Shown piece by piece: positions 50,480 through 61,338 of a DNA stretch of 64,000 nucleotides (positions within the stretch are counted from its first letter, which is position 1; every line of letters starts with the position of its first letter). Under the pieces are notes generated by a model. The model searched no databases. It saw only the letters and a list, made by a program, of their open reading frames with translations, and was not told the DNA's origin. Origin of the DNA: Chloroflexota bacterium (GTDB lineage: Bacteria > Chloroflexota > Anaerolineae > UBA7937 > B3-Chlor). The stretch is from positions 1 to 64,000 of the forward strand of contig JAUVXJ010000017.1 in NCBI GenBank assembly GCA_030603665.1, read 5' to 3'. The position numbers were made by a program, and so were the translations under genes.

Positions 50480-51457
50480 ATGCGTGACTTGCACGAGTTG
50501 CCCAAGCTACGGGACAGCATGAGCTACTTGTATCTCGAGCATGGTCGCATCGAGCAGAAGTACAAGGCTGTAGAGTTGGTCGATGAGGAGGGGCGTACCA
50601 TGATACCCGCTGCTGCTCTCACCGTGCTCATGCTGGGTCCAGGCACCAGCATTACCCACGCGGCGGTGAGGGCTTTAGCGGATAACGGCTGCCTGATCGT
50701 ATGGTGTGGGGAGGATGGCACCCGCTGCTATGCGCAGGGTGGCGGGGAAACGCGCAAGGCCTACCACCTGCTCAGGCAGGCTGAGCTGGCGAGCGACCCT
50801 CAGCGGCGGCTCCAGGTGGCGCTGCGCATGTACCGTCTCCGGTTCGGCGGGCAATTGGACGAGACCCTCACTCTGCCCCAGATAAGAGGTCTAGAGGGCG
50901 TGCGGGTCCGCGAGGCGTACGCGGACGCCAGCCGTCAGTATGGAGTGGAGTGGAAGGGCAGGCGTTATGATCGGAAGAGTTGGGCGCGGGGGGACCCGAT
51001 CAACCGCGCCTTGTCGGCCGCCAACGCGTTACTCAACGGCCTCTGCCACGCAGCAATCGTCTCCGGAGGTTACTCGCCCGCTCTGGGCTTCATCCACACC
51101 GGAAAGCAGCTATCCTTCGTGTACGACATCGCGGATCTCTACAAGGTAGGTGTGACCATTCCGGTCGCCTTTCAGGTCGTGGGCGAGTCCAGCGAACGGG
51201 TTGAACCCCGGGTCAGGCAGGCCTGCCGCGATGCATTCAGGGAATATCGACTGCTCAGCCGCATTCTCCCCGACATCGACTGGCTCTTGGACGTCCCAGA
51301 CGCCGTGCTGTCTGCGGGACAGGAAGCGGACAGCGATGGAGCGAGGCCCGAACCGCTATGGCCCGGGCCAGAGGATGCTACCCTCGATCAGATGGTGGAG
51401 GAGGTGGCCGGTGATCGTACTGGTCTTGGAGAAGGTTCCTACCTCGCTGAGGGGTGA
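50480..51457 (+). CDS. cas1: CRISPR integrase Cas1 (type I-E)
   Basis: A 325-residue integrase. DSMSYLYLEHGRIEQ and MLGPGTSITHAAVRALADNG form the N-terminal domain. Active-site residues lie in LSAANALLNGLCHAAIVSGG (Glu/Asn region), GFIHTGKQLSFVYDIADLYK (His and Asp). The start at 50480 has GAAAGGAGGTG upstream. The 3' end overlaps cas2 by 47 bases. Confidence 0.95.
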   Translation: MRDLHELPKLRDSMSYLYLEHGRIEQKYKAVELVDEEGRTMIPAAALTVLMLGPGTSITHAAVRALADNGCLIVWCGEDGTRCYAQGGGETRKAYHLLRQAELASDPQRRLQVALRMYRLRFGGQLDETLTLPQIRGLEGVRVREAYADASRQYGVEWKGRRYDRKSWARGDPINRALSAANALLNGLCHAAIVSGGYSPALGFIHTGKQLSFVYDIADLYKVGVTIPVAFQVVGESSERVEPRVRQACRDAFREYRLLSRILPDIDWLLDVPDAVLSAGQEADSDGARPEPLWPGPEDATLDQMVEEVAGDRTGLGEGSYLAEG

Positions 51458-51695
51458 ACTCACTCGATGGCTGCTTGAGCCCCATACAGGGGTGTTTGTG
51501 GGGCACGTAAACGCTACCGTTCGTGACCATCTGTGGCGGAAGTGCATCAAGGCTAAGCGCACCGGAGGCGTGCTACAGATCTGGTCGACGAACAACGAGC
51601 AAAGATTCACGATGCGGAGCATCGGCGAGACACAGAGGCAGGTGGTGGACTTGGAAGGCCTTCAGTTGATTCGCAAACCCTTGCGCAAAGAATAG
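51411..51695 (+). CDS. cas2: CRISPR adaptation protein Cas2e
   Basis: A 94-residue Cas2 of the type I-E branch: VIVLVLEKVPTSLRGELTRW, then GVFVGHVNATVRDHLW and TMRSIGETQRQVVDLEGLQL. The GTG start at 51411 follows GGAGGAGG. The first CRISPR repeat begins only eight bases after the stop codon. Confidence 0.93.
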   Translation: MIVLVLEKVPTSLRGELTRWLLEPHTGVFVGHVNATVRDHLWRKCIKAKRTGGVLQIWSTNNEQRFTMRSIGETQRQVVDLEGLQLIRKPLRKE

Positions 51696-51703
51696 TGTGA
51701 AGG

Positions 51704-52100
51704 GTATTCCCCACACGCGTGGGGGTGAACCGTCCTCATAGGCTTCTGCTACGGCCACAAGGACAGTATTCCCCACACGCGTGGGGGTGAACCGTACTGG
51801 TCCGAGCAACAGCCCGTGGTCGTGGCGTATTCCCCACACGCGTGGGGGTGAACCGCTCTTGACAATCTGTATCCGCTGCTCGAAAGGCGTATTCCCCACA
51901 CGCGTGGGGGTGAACCGATTGTCCTTCATTCGGACACCGTAGTAAAGCCGTATTCCCCACACGCGTGGGGGTGAACCGCAGCTACTCCGTGGGGTTCTGG
52001 CGGGGTCAGGGTATTCCCCACACGCGTGGGGGTGAACCGCGTTGCTCACTCAGTCCGTGGGCGACCAACAGGTATTCCCCACACGCGTGGGGGTGAACCG
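51704..52100 (+). CRISPR. Type I-E CRISPR array, 7 repeats and 6 spacers
   Basis: Seven identical 29-base repeats start at 51704, 51766, 51827, 51889, 51950, 52011 and 52072. They begin GTATTCCCCAC, end GGGGGTGAACCG, and have the stem CCCCAC/GTGGGG. The six spacers are 32 or 33 bases and all different. Orientation matches the plus-strand cas operon. No leader-sized gap lies between cas2 and the first repeat. Confidence 0.98.
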
Positions 52101-52540
52101 CCCTACCTAGGCCGACTGCTCGAGGAGGTCAACAGGTCGTTCGACAAAGGTTCAGAGGACCTAGACTTTGAGATCGCGAGGACAGAGCGGGCACTAGCAA
52201 AAGTCAATCGGGCCATCGAGGCTCTGCTCGACCTGGCAGAGGGCCTTGGGTCTGTCGCGGCCGCTAGCAGGTTGAAGGCGCGCGAACAAACGAAGGCAAC
52301 ACTGGACGGCAGACTGCATCGCCTGCGTGCGAGGCGTGAACGTGGACGGCTGGAGGTTTCCAAAGAGGTACTTGAAGACGCAGTAGAGCAACTAAAAGGC
52401 AACCTTGCTGATGCGAGCGTGACCTCCCTCAGACGGGTGCTCAAGACTTTCGTTGAGAAAGTCGAGGTGCGGGGGAAAACGGGGACGCTCTACTACACGT
52501 TCCCTCTCGAGGCGCTGGCTCTGCCGACTCCAGCATATGT
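52101..52540 (+). pseudogene. Serine-recombinase-like C-terminal remnant
   Basis: Directly after the last repeat, an open frame reads LGRLLEEVNRSFDKGSEDLD, then a long coiled-coil region (ARTERALAKVNRAIEALLDL, LDGRLHRLRARRERGRLEV) and KTFVEKVEVRGKTGTLYYTFPLEAL. This resembles the C-terminal part of large serine recombinases. There is no start of its own: the frame runs in from the CRISPR repeats and out through the tRNA gene to 52733. The catalytic domain is missing. Confidence 0.6.
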
Positions 52541-52546
52541 AGGAAG

Positions 52547-52619
52547 TACCCCCGGCGCGACTCGAACGCGCGCACACGGCTTCGGAGGCCGCTGCTCTAT
52601 CCGCCTGAGCTACGGGGGC
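52547..52619 (-). tRNA. tRNA-Arg (anticodon CCG)
   Basis: Read on the minus strand, 73 bases fold as a tRNA: acceptor GCCCCCG with CGGGGGT, D stem GCTC/GAGC, anticodon loop CTCCGAA (CCG), T arm GCGCG TTCGAGT CGCGC, discriminator A. CCA is not encoded. The anticodon CCG reads the arginine codon CGG. Confidence 0.95.
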
Positions 52620-52740
52620 ACATACGCAGGAATTGTAGCATACAGCTGGCTGTGCGGCAACCTCGCTCCTCTATCGCAGCGCGGGCCACTAACGGCACCC
52701 TCCCACGCACCCTTCTCGCTCTTCGAGGTATGAAGAGGGC

Positions 52741-53346
52741 TCAGAGTGCTGCCTCGTCCAAAAACAACTGCATACGGATCTCATCGCGAACCGGGATGCC
52801 AGCGAAGCCCTGCTCAAGTCCTCCGTGATGCTCCGCGATTCGGCCCGGCACCACCTGCTCGATGACAAATCCGGATCGCTGATAGAAGTACAACGCCGAG
52901 ACGTCATCGTTAGAAGTGGCGACCACCACCCGAGATAGACCCAGCTTGTGAGCCTCGATCACAGCCTTTGCGAGCATGGCCGAGCCCAATCCGCGCCCCT
53001 GATACTGCGGCAGAACGTTTAGCATCACCAGGTTCATCGTGTCTCCCTCGACGGCGTAGGAGACGAACCCCACTACGTCATCATTCTTCAGGCCGACGAA
53101 CGCAGGCAACTTCAAGACGTCGTATTCCCGGTCGAAGCATTCCACCCCCGTCTCGCCCCAGAAGTGGAGGGGCACCTCCTGTAACCGGACGTAGTCCTGC
53201 TCGCCAGCTGCACGCACGCTGCTGGGCTCAGGCTCTCGCTTCGCATTCCACGCGACTACCTGTACCCTGGCGTGGCGCGGACACACGAACGCTCCTGTGA
53301 GAGGGCAACCATACCACGCCGGCTCATTGCAGAACGCGCATCTCAT
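52741..53346 (-). CDS. GNAT acetyltransferase with N-terminal zinc-finger-like motif
   Basis: A 201-residue protein. The first 30 residues have CAFCNEPAWYGCPLTGAFVC and PRH, a small zinc-binding pattern. The GNAT domain follows with the acetyl-CoA signature VLPQYQGRGLGSAMLAKA and YFYQRSGF. The start immediately follows the stop of the glycosyltransferase gene, so it is the last gene of a four-gene minus-strand operon. Substrate unknown. Confidence 0.85.
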   Translation of the reverse strand: MRCAFCNEPAWYGCPLTGAFVCPRHARVQVVAWNAKREPEPSSVRAAGEQDYVRLQEVPLHFWGETGVECFDREYDVLKLPAFVGLKNDDVVGFVSYAVEGDTMNLVMLNVLPQYQGRGLGSAMLAKAVIEAHKLGLSRVVVATSNDDVSALYFYQRSGFVIEQVVPGRIAEHHGGLEQGFAGIPVRDEIRMQLFLDEAAL

Positions 53347-54864
53347 TCAGCAACCCTCCCGCATGTCCAGTGCCGTGCTCAAGGTACTAGACGTAAGTGA
53401 GTACAGATAGGCATCTATGCGCGCGACATGGCGCTGCCCGAGGAGAGTGCCATTGGTCTCGAACCACTGCCTCACCAGCCCCCGATCATCCCACAGCTCC
53501 TCTTCGGTGACCACCAACCACACCTCAGCAATTCCCGCCGTGGCTTCTTCCAGAGCCCGGGCCACTCCCCGCGGCCCCAGACCCCTATTGGTGTATGGCG
53601 CGTCCGCCCACGCAAACTGTACATCATAGTAGTAGTCGAACACAGGTCTCCCGTGGGGGATGAGGAACAGCACCAGGTCACCACGGCCATCGGCCTGCAC
53701 GTACTGGGCCACCGACCGGAAATCGGACTTGATCTTCGTATTGCCCTGCAGAGCGACGATGTACACGTTAGCTACGAGCACCAATCCCAGGCACGCCGCT
53801 CCCAGAGCGGTTGACCTTTCCCCAACAGCCACCACGCCGGCGGCAAGCAAGAGCAGAAAGGCCGGGACCACTGTGATCAAGTACCGGTCGGTGAAGATCG
53901 GCATGCCCAGGGAGATGAGGAAGAGGGCGACAACAGGCACGAGGGCATACAGTCCAAGGATGATGCTCTCCTGGTGGTGTCGGAGCAACCCCTTGACCGG
54001 GGCAGTAGCGACAGGTGCCCTGCCCCGCACGTAGAGCAGAAGACCCGCCAGCAGAAGGAAGACGAATAGCGCTATGGCCAGCAGGTTCTGATGCGGAGCC
54101 GCATTGAGACCAAAGGCAAACAACAGAATTGTCAGTATCTCGTGCAATTGGTAGAACTGATGCCCCGTGGTGAAGGGCCGCATAAGAAGCGCGATCTCCC
54201 ACCGGGCGAGCGGGAGATAGGGCAATGTCAGGATGAGGAATGTCGCGAGCCACCCTTTCCAGGCAGGGCGATAGCGCGGCCAGCTCACCAAGAAGAGCAC
54301 AAAGTGGAAAGGAAGCACCAACACGGCCAGCAGGTGAACGTACATGGAAGCAGCCACGATCAGCACGTACGAAGCCCACAGGAATGCGCGGTTTCGCCTC
54401 AGAGCCAGGACGTAGACGTGGGTTGACAACGCGGACATTAGAAACAGGAGGGCGTACATCTTACCCTCCTGCCCATACCAGACGAGATAGGGGGAGGTGG
54501 CGCACAGTAGAGCGGCCACCAGAGCGCCCGTCTTCCCCAGCCATCGCCGCCCAAGCAGGTACACCACAGGAACGGCGAGGACTACGCAAACGAGCGATAG
54601 GAACCTGACGCTGAATTCGCTGTCTCCCGCTACCCGGATCCAAAGATGCAGGAGGGTATAGTAGAGAGGACCATTGTGCCCGGGCGTGGTGAAAAGAGGG
54701 ATCAGGGCGCTGACCTCACCGCGGGCGAAGAGAATGGCATCCATTTCATCGCGCCACAGGCTCTGGTAATCCAATCGGTACAATCGAAGACCGAACGCCA
54801 GCAGGACCAGGGACAGGAGTACAAACCTGGTGCCATGGGCATTCCCGGACGAGCCGGGCTTCAT
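53347..54864 (-). CDS. Family 39-like (ArnT/PMT-type) glycosyltransferase
   Basis: A 505-residue integral membrane glycosyltransferase with about ten to twelve helices. The first loop has RLYRLDYQSLWRDEMDAI (the acidic catalytic Asp/Glu pair is typical) and PGHNGPLYYTLLHLW. It transfers a sugar from a polyprenyl-phosphate donor to an extracytoplasmic acceptor. The start at 54864 overlaps the stop of the upstream gene (TAATG). Confidence 0.85.
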   Translation of the reverse strand: MKPGSSGNAHGTRFVLLSLVLLAFGLRLYRLDYQSLWRDEMDAILFARGEVSALIPLFTTPGHNGPLYYTLLHLWIRVAGDSEFSVRFLSLVCVVLAVPVVYLLGRRWLGKTGALVAALLCATSPYLVWYGQEGKMYALLFLMSALSTHVYVLALRRNRAFLWASYVLIVAASMYVHLLAVLVLPFHFVLFLVSWPRYRPAWKGWLATFLILTLPYLPLARWEIALLMRPFTTGHQFYQLHEILTILLFAFGLNAAPHQNLLAIALFVFLLLAGLLLYVRGRAPVATAPVKGLLRHHQESIILGLYALVPVVALFLISLGMPIFTDRYLITVVPAFLLLLAAGVVAVGERSTALGAACLGLVLVANVYIVALQGNTKIKSDFRSVAQYVQADGRGDLVLFLIPHGRPVFDYYYDVQFAWADAPYTNRGLGPRGVARALEEATAGIAEVWLVVTEEELWDDRGLVRQWFETNGTLLGQRHVARIDAYLYSLTSSTLSTALDMREGC

Positions 54865-55379
54865 TACGTCGCCCGCAGCACGAAGGAAGCGATGACCAGA
54901 AGACCGAAAACCACGAGGGCGAGGCCGCCACAGCACAGCCACACCGAGGATAGCCCGACCACGCAGGTGTCGATGAGTACAGCCCAGGACATCCCCTCGA
55001 CCGGAGAGGCATCCTCCTCACCCGCAGGCACATCAGGTGTGACCGCCTCGACAGGCACGCCATCGGAGGGAGTCGCCTCCGGAGTGGGGGAAGGCGCGGG
55101 TTGCTCTCCGGGGGTCTCGACGGGTGGGGGTTGCTCTCCAGGCGGCTCGCTGGGTGGCGCCGCCGGGGATTCCACCGGAGGCACTGGTTGAGCCTCAGTA
55201 GGCGCGGCGGTAGGAGCCGGGGACTGTACCGGGGACTGGAAAGAAGGGTACGCCAGGCTGACGCTGTTCTGAGCCAAGAGAGAGGCAACTAGGAGAGAGA
55301 AGGCAATTAGCGGTATCAGAGAAGAGGTGTAGGCGGGCCTCTTTCTCCAAAGCTCGCCGATGCTACGCCAGATCCTCAC
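54864..55379 (-). CDS. Pro/Glu-rich secreted or membrane-anchored protein
   Basis: A 171-residue protein: N-terminal signal-anchor (about residues 17-36), a Pro/Glu/Thr-rich linker (PPSEPPGEQPPPVETPGEQP, about 50-110) and a C-terminal membrane helix (about 140-168). The composition recalls the proteins at 15489 and 16307 but it lacks their C-terminal domain. It overlaps its neighbours at both ends by one to four bases, so it belongs to the glycosyltransferase operon and could be a substrate for it (inference). Confidence 0.65.
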   Translation of the reverse strand: MRIWRSIGELWRKRPAYTSSLIPLIAFSLLVASLLAQNSVSLAYPSFQSPVQSPAPTAAPTEAQPVPPVESPAAPPSEPPGEQPPPVETPGEQPAPSPTPEATPSDGVPVEAVTPDVPAGEEDASPVEGMSWAVLIDTCVVGLSSVWLCCGGLALVVFGLLVIASFVLRAT

Positions 55380-55756
55380 TCACCACCTCCGCCTTCTTCT
55401 GATCCTCTTCTCCACATCAAGGCCGCCCCAACAACGGCCCCAACCACAAGGATGCCCACAATCCAGGGGATGAAGTTGGGCGAAGCCGGCACCGCCACGA
55501 GAGCTGGCCCGGTCACCGTACCCTCAGCGGCACTCGGCGACCCCGTGGGACCAGGCCCCAGGGGGCTGATGGGTGACTGGAAGAGCCAGTTCACCGGATC
55601 GGGCCCCGCCGCCATCGCCAGAGATGCGATGAGCAGAGATCCCAGCACCAAAGGCAGCAAACTGATCAGCCCTTCCAGCCTCCGGACACGAGTTGCCGTC
55701 AAGCTCAGCCTTCTCACGTCGGTCACGCCCTTCTCCCGTGCACCACAGGTGCTCAT
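55376..55756 (-). CDS. Small exported, membrane-anchored protein
   Basis: A 126-residue protein with an N-terminal hydrophobic segment (LISLLPLVLGSLLIASLAMA) that may be a signal peptide, a Pro/Gly-rich loop, and a C-terminal helix (PWIVGILVVGAVVGAALMW) with a charged end. The ATG at 55756 (MSTCGAREK) or 55771 could be the start. It is the first gene of the four-gene minus-strand operon and overlaps the next by four bases. Confidence 0.65.
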   Translation of the reverse strand: MSTCGAREKGVTDVRRLSLTATRVRRLEGLISLLPLVLGSLLIASLAMAAGPDPVNWLFQSPISPLGPGPTGSPSAAEGTVTGPALVAVPASPNFIPWIVGILVVGAVVGAALMWRRGSEEGGGGE

Positions 55757-55975
55757 CAGCAAACCAGGCACATTCTAGCCCAACCGCAGAGGGATGGCAA
55801 ACACCAGGACGCCGCGGCGCCGCGCGGAGATACCAGACAGTGGAGAAGCGCGAGTGAGAATCTCACTCAATGCCGGATTTCTGTGCAGAAGGCACAAGCG
55901 CTGCCGACCAAGGTGCCGAGAGCAAGCCGCAACCTAGACGGGGCCGGACCCTCCCGACAGTCGGAACCGGTCCCC

Positions 55976-56806
55976 TCACTCGCCGCTCAGTTCGCCTAGG
56001 TACTTCGATTTCTGGTAGGCAGCCCAGATAGCCCGTGACAGCACCGTCCGAAAGCCACCCTTCTCCAACTGGTATAGGGCCTCCGCCGACGTGCCGCCGG
56101 GCGACGTAACCATGTTCCGCAGCTCCGCCGTATGCGCCACCGATTGCCTGGCGAAGTCCACGGAACCCCGTATCGTCTGGAGCACAAGCTGCTGGGCAAT
56201 GCGGCGAGAGAAGCCCAGATGCACGCCAGCGTCGATCATCGCTTCCATGAACAGGAACACATAGGCGGGCCCCGTGCCGCTTAGAGCCGTTGCCATGTCC
56301 AGGTAGTCCTCGTCATCCAGACAGACCTCCTCGCCCAGAGCGCGGAGGATACTCTGCGCTTGGAGCCGCTGCTCGTCACTGACCGCGCTGGTGGCCGTCC
56401 AAACTGACATCCCCTCACCTATCTGGGCCGGGGTGTTGGGCATGACTCGCACGATTGCTGCGTGCCCCAGACTCTCCGCGATAACGCCGATCCTGGCACC
56501 CGCGACGATAGAGATGATGAGCCCCTCAGGTTTGATCGCTCCCTGTACCTCGCCCAACACAGAGGGAAGAACTTGCGGCTTCACAGAGAAAACGACGATC
56601 TCGGCAGCTTTGGCCGCCTCTCGGTTGTCAGTCGTAGCTCTGACCCCGTATCTCTTCGCCAGTTCCTGCCCTCTCTCCTCCCGAGGGTCGCTGGCGATCA
56701 TCTGGGCAGGCCCCATCAGGTCTTCATTGAGGATCCCGCTGATCATGGCTTCTGCCATCACACCACTGCCCAGGAAGCTGAGTGTCACGTCTGCAAACTT
56801 GCTCAT
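55976..56806 (-). CDS. proC: Pyrroline-5-carboxylate reductase
   Basis: A 276-residue enzyme that makes proline from pyrroline-5-carboxylate with NAD(P)H. The Rossmann motif is LSFLGSGVMAEAMISG at the N terminus. The C-terminal helical domain has ATALSGTGPAYVFLFMEAM and TSPGGTSAEALYQLE, the proline-binding signature. The start at 56806 (MSKFADVTL) gives the normal length. It stands alone. Confidence 0.96.
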   Translation of the reverse strand: MSKFADVTLSFLGSGVMAEAMISGILNEDLMGPAQMIASDPREERGQELAKRYGVRATTDNREAAKAAEIVVFSVKPQVLPSVLGEVQGAIKPEGLIISIVAGARIGVIAESLGHAAIVRVMPNTPAQIGEGMSVWTATSAVSDEQRLQAQSILRALGEEVCLDDEDYLDMATALSGTGPAYVFLFMEAMIDAGVHLGFSRRIAQQLVLQTIRGSVDFARQSVAHTAELRNMVTSPGGTSAEALYQLEKGGFRTVLSRAIWAAYQKSKYLGELSGE

Positions 56807-56958
56807 CTTTGCCCTCGTTGTCAAGTATTCGAAAAGCAACTATATCACCGCCGGCGTCTCTTGGCGAGGAGCACGCCAGCAGAACACCGCCCCAGACCCG
56901 TGGAGATGGAACTGGGGCGACGAGCGTGCCACCTACGGTTAGCCACCGACCGGTCAAA

Positions 56959-57480
56959 TCACCGGGCAGCCGGTTGGTCCGTGCAAACGACCTCCATGTG
57001 CGAACGATTGACGATGATCACGTCCCCGGTGAAGGCGATGTCAGGGTACAATGTGAACACCGCCTTGGCCTCAGTAAGGGGAATGAACTGGCCCGTCCAG
57101 GCGAGAAGCATGGTCTTCAGATCACTGGTACCCCGAACGTGGAACTTCCCCGTCAGCTCGAAGGAGGACACTGTGATGAAGACGCCCCACTCCGTAGTGT
57201 CAACGTGCTTGAAGAGTCGGCGCTCGGCGGCATCACCGCTCTGCACACCGCTGACGGCGAATAGGATGCACTGTTTGTCTATCAAGGCTGAGTCGTGGGC
57301 CGCCACGACCTTACTGGGGGTGAGAAGTCTCAGGATTCGAACGTCCATCAACTCCACGGACGACGTCAGGTCATCGTTCAAGACGTCAGTCAGCCTCTGC
57401 CCGCCCAGCTCAGCGGCGCCCACAATCCGATGCTGGTGGGTGAAGAACTCTACCGTCCTAGGCTCGTCGGTCATCGCCAT
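56959..57480 (-). CDS. DUF6812-like protein, paralogue 1
   Basis: A 173-residue protein of unknown function related to that at 58379. The C-terminal halves share a pattern: a short beta segment, FHVRGTSDLKTMLLAW, FIPLTEAKAVFTLYPD, and IVNRSHMEVV, against LHVARTGNVLRAIASF, LIPITEARLVYTPNP and LINRDKAQLY. I think of the DUF6812 family but cannot verify it. The start at 57480 lies 36 bases from the end of sfsA. Confidence 0.6.
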   Translation of the reverse strand: MAMTDEPRTVEFFTHQHRIVGAAELGGQRLTDVLNDDLTSSVELMDVRILRLLTPSKVVAAHDSALIDKQCILFAVSGVQSGDAAERRLFKHVDTTEWGVFITVSSFELTGKFHVRGTSDLKTMLLAWTGQFIPLTEAKAVFTLYPDIAFTGDVIIVNRSHMEVVCTDQPAAR

Positions 57481-57515
57481 ACCTCGCTGTCAGCCCGCTG
57501 CTTCCCTACCTGCCC

Positions 57516-58262
57516 TCATCCCATCAAGACCACCGCGCCCGGCGCATGCTCCCTCTCCAAAGTCCCCGACAGCATCACGGGAACCTGTCTATCCAACGTG
57601 ATCTCTGTCGAAGTGATCCGGCAAGTGTGCGCGTACACCTCCACGCCGTCAGCGGCCACCTCTCTCAACACCTCCCCGAAGAGTGGATCCGACTCGTCAT
57701 GTGGGGCGAAAGCCGCTGCATCCTCCCTCTGTATGACAAAGACCACGGCCGCGCGCATCCCCTCCTCACGCGCGCGTCTCAACTCCCTGAGGTGACGTCG
57801 GCCCCGCTCCGTTACCGCATCGGGAAAGCGCCCGATACCGTCCTTGACCAGGGTCACCGACTTGACTTCCACCAGACACGAACCGTCGCCATCCTCAGCC
57901 CCCAGGAGGAAATCCAGACGACTCTCTCCATACCCAACCTCTCTCCTGATCATGCTCATCCCAGCGAACTCAGACAAGCTTCTCCTCTCAAGTGCTTCCT
58001 GGAAGAGCTGGTTCGGCAAGCGAGCATCGACGGACACCAACGTGTGTGGCAGTCGCACCATCAATAGATCGTAGTCTGTCACGCGATGCGGCGCCCTCGC
58101 CTCCCGCACGAGCACTTGCTGCCCGGGCGACAGCAATTCGCTCAAGCGGCCCGAATTCGGCACATGCACCGGCACCTCTTCGTCTGCCAGGCGGACCCTG
58201 GCTCGAAATCTGTTCTCTCTGACTACGAAGGAGCCCTCCAACAAAGGTCGGTGGATTCTCAT
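57516..58262 (-). CDS. sfsA: Sugar fermentation stimulation protein / DNA-binding nuclease SfsA
   Basis: A protein of about 248 residues. SfsA hallmarks are FRARVRLADEEVPVHVPNSGR, LLSPGQQVLVREA and the nuclease-like SCLVEVKSVTLVKDGIGRFPDA, followed by HLRELRRAREEG. The family binds DNA and has a PD-(D/E)XK-like fold. The start at 58262 matches the normal N terminus; earlier ATGs add up to 28 residues. Confidence 0.92.
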   Translation of the reverse strand: MRIHRPLLEGSFVVRENRFRARVRLADEEVPVHVPNSGRLSELLSPGQQVLVREARAPHRVTDYDLLMVRLPHTLVSVDARLPNQLFQEALERRSLSEFAGMSMIRREVGYGESRLDFLLGAEDGDGSCLVEVKSVTLVKDGIGRFPDAVTERGRRHLRELRRAREEGMRAAVVFVIQREDAAAFAPHDESDPLFGEVLREVAADGVEVYAHTCRITSTEITLDRQVPVMLSGTLEREHAPGAVVLMG

Positions 58263-58378
58263 CTCATGTTGCCGCCTGTCGCAGCCCGGTAACATGAACT
58301 GCGCCTCTCGCCCGTGGAAGTCGATGAATCCTGGCCGATGAGCCATCGATCTGTGGCGAGATCGGCAAAGGTTGCCCC

Positions 58379-58849
58379 CTAGCTCCTTCTGTCTTCCGGA
58401 GCAGGCCAGTACAGCTGGGCCTTGTCCCTATTGATAAGTACCACCTGTCCACGCCAAATCACCTGAGGATTGGGTGTGTACACCAGGCGCGCCTCGGTGA
58501 TTGGTATGAGAGTGCCGGGAAAAGATGCAATCGCGCGCAGCACGTTGCCGGTCCTGGCGACGTGTAACTGGCCTCTCACCGCAAAGGGAGGCACACTTGC
58601 CACCACCTCGTGTCGCTCCTTGTCCACGCGCTCCATCGTCCTCCGCTCTCCTTCACCTCCCAAAGAGACGCTGGGCGCCTCATGAGGTATGGCAGCGATG
58701 ATAGCATCCCTGTTGACCAGTGCGTACTCAAGGTATACTTCCGGACTCTCTAGGGCGTGCAGCGACTTGAGTGTGACGTTCTCCACCGACCGGATAGGCT
58801 TGTCTCCTAGATTGAGCCAAGTTGAGAAGCGCCTGCCCCCCGTCTCCAC
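58379..58849 (-). CDS. DUF6812-like protein, paralogue 2
   Basis: A 156-residue paralogue of the protein at 56959, with the same C-terminal pattern (LIPITEARLVYTPNP, LINRDKAQLY). It lies on the other side of sfsA in the same direction. Function unknown; possibly a beta-rich single-domain protein. Confidence 0.6.
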   Translation of the reverse strand: METGGRRFSTWLNLGDKPIRSVENVTLKSLHALESPEVYLEYALVNRDAIIAAIPHEAPSVSLGGEGERRTMERVDKERHEVVASVPPFAVRGQLHVARTGNVLRAIASFPGTLIPITEARLVYTPNPQVIWRGQVVLINRDKAQLYWPAPEDRRS

Positions 58850-58990
58850 CTAGCCCACCAGGTGATGCTCTTCGGTAAGGATCTCCACCTTGGTCAATGG
58901 ATGACGATCCCTCTCTTCCATCGTACCTACCCCCTCCCCATCAATCAGCGGAGCAAGATCGCAAGCAGGAGAACCTTCTCCCTCCGCTCC

Positions 58991-61060
<2,070 letters not shown>

Positions 61061-61093
61061 CTAGGCGAAGGGCAGAGGAGGTTCTTGGGCGGC

Positions 61094-61122
61094 ATTATAC
61101 CACAGTCTACCAAGTTGCTCAA
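61094..61122 (-). promoter_or_regulatory. Putative sigma-70-type promoter of ligA
   Basis: On the minus strand TTGAGC (61117-61122), 17-base spacer, TATAAT (61094-61099). Transcription would start near 61087, about 65 bases ahead of the ligA start. Confidence 0.65.
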
Positions 61123-61338
61123 TAGCATACACGCTGGCAGGTAGTGCCACATCCCCGGGGCCGCCAATGCACGCCGGCCTGGCCTGCTGGCTGACTCCGT
61201 GGCCCGGTGGCACGGACCAACGAGAAGCAGCGGGAATCAGGCTTGGACCTTGATGTAGCCGGAAGAGCGAGTAACGAGTCCCAGCGCGTGGGACAACGAA
61301 GGCGTCTCGCGAAGTTGGGTGGGGCCCGGCCGGAACCT

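Noticed and set aside
51573..52049. Minus-strand frame with repeated PPRVWGI units across the CRISPR array
   Set aside because: The repetition is caused by reading the CRISPR repeats; it is not a repeat protein.
52026..52100. Start of the recombinase-like frame inside the CRISPR repeats
   Set aside because: The frame is only open by chance through the last repeats; homology begins after 52100.
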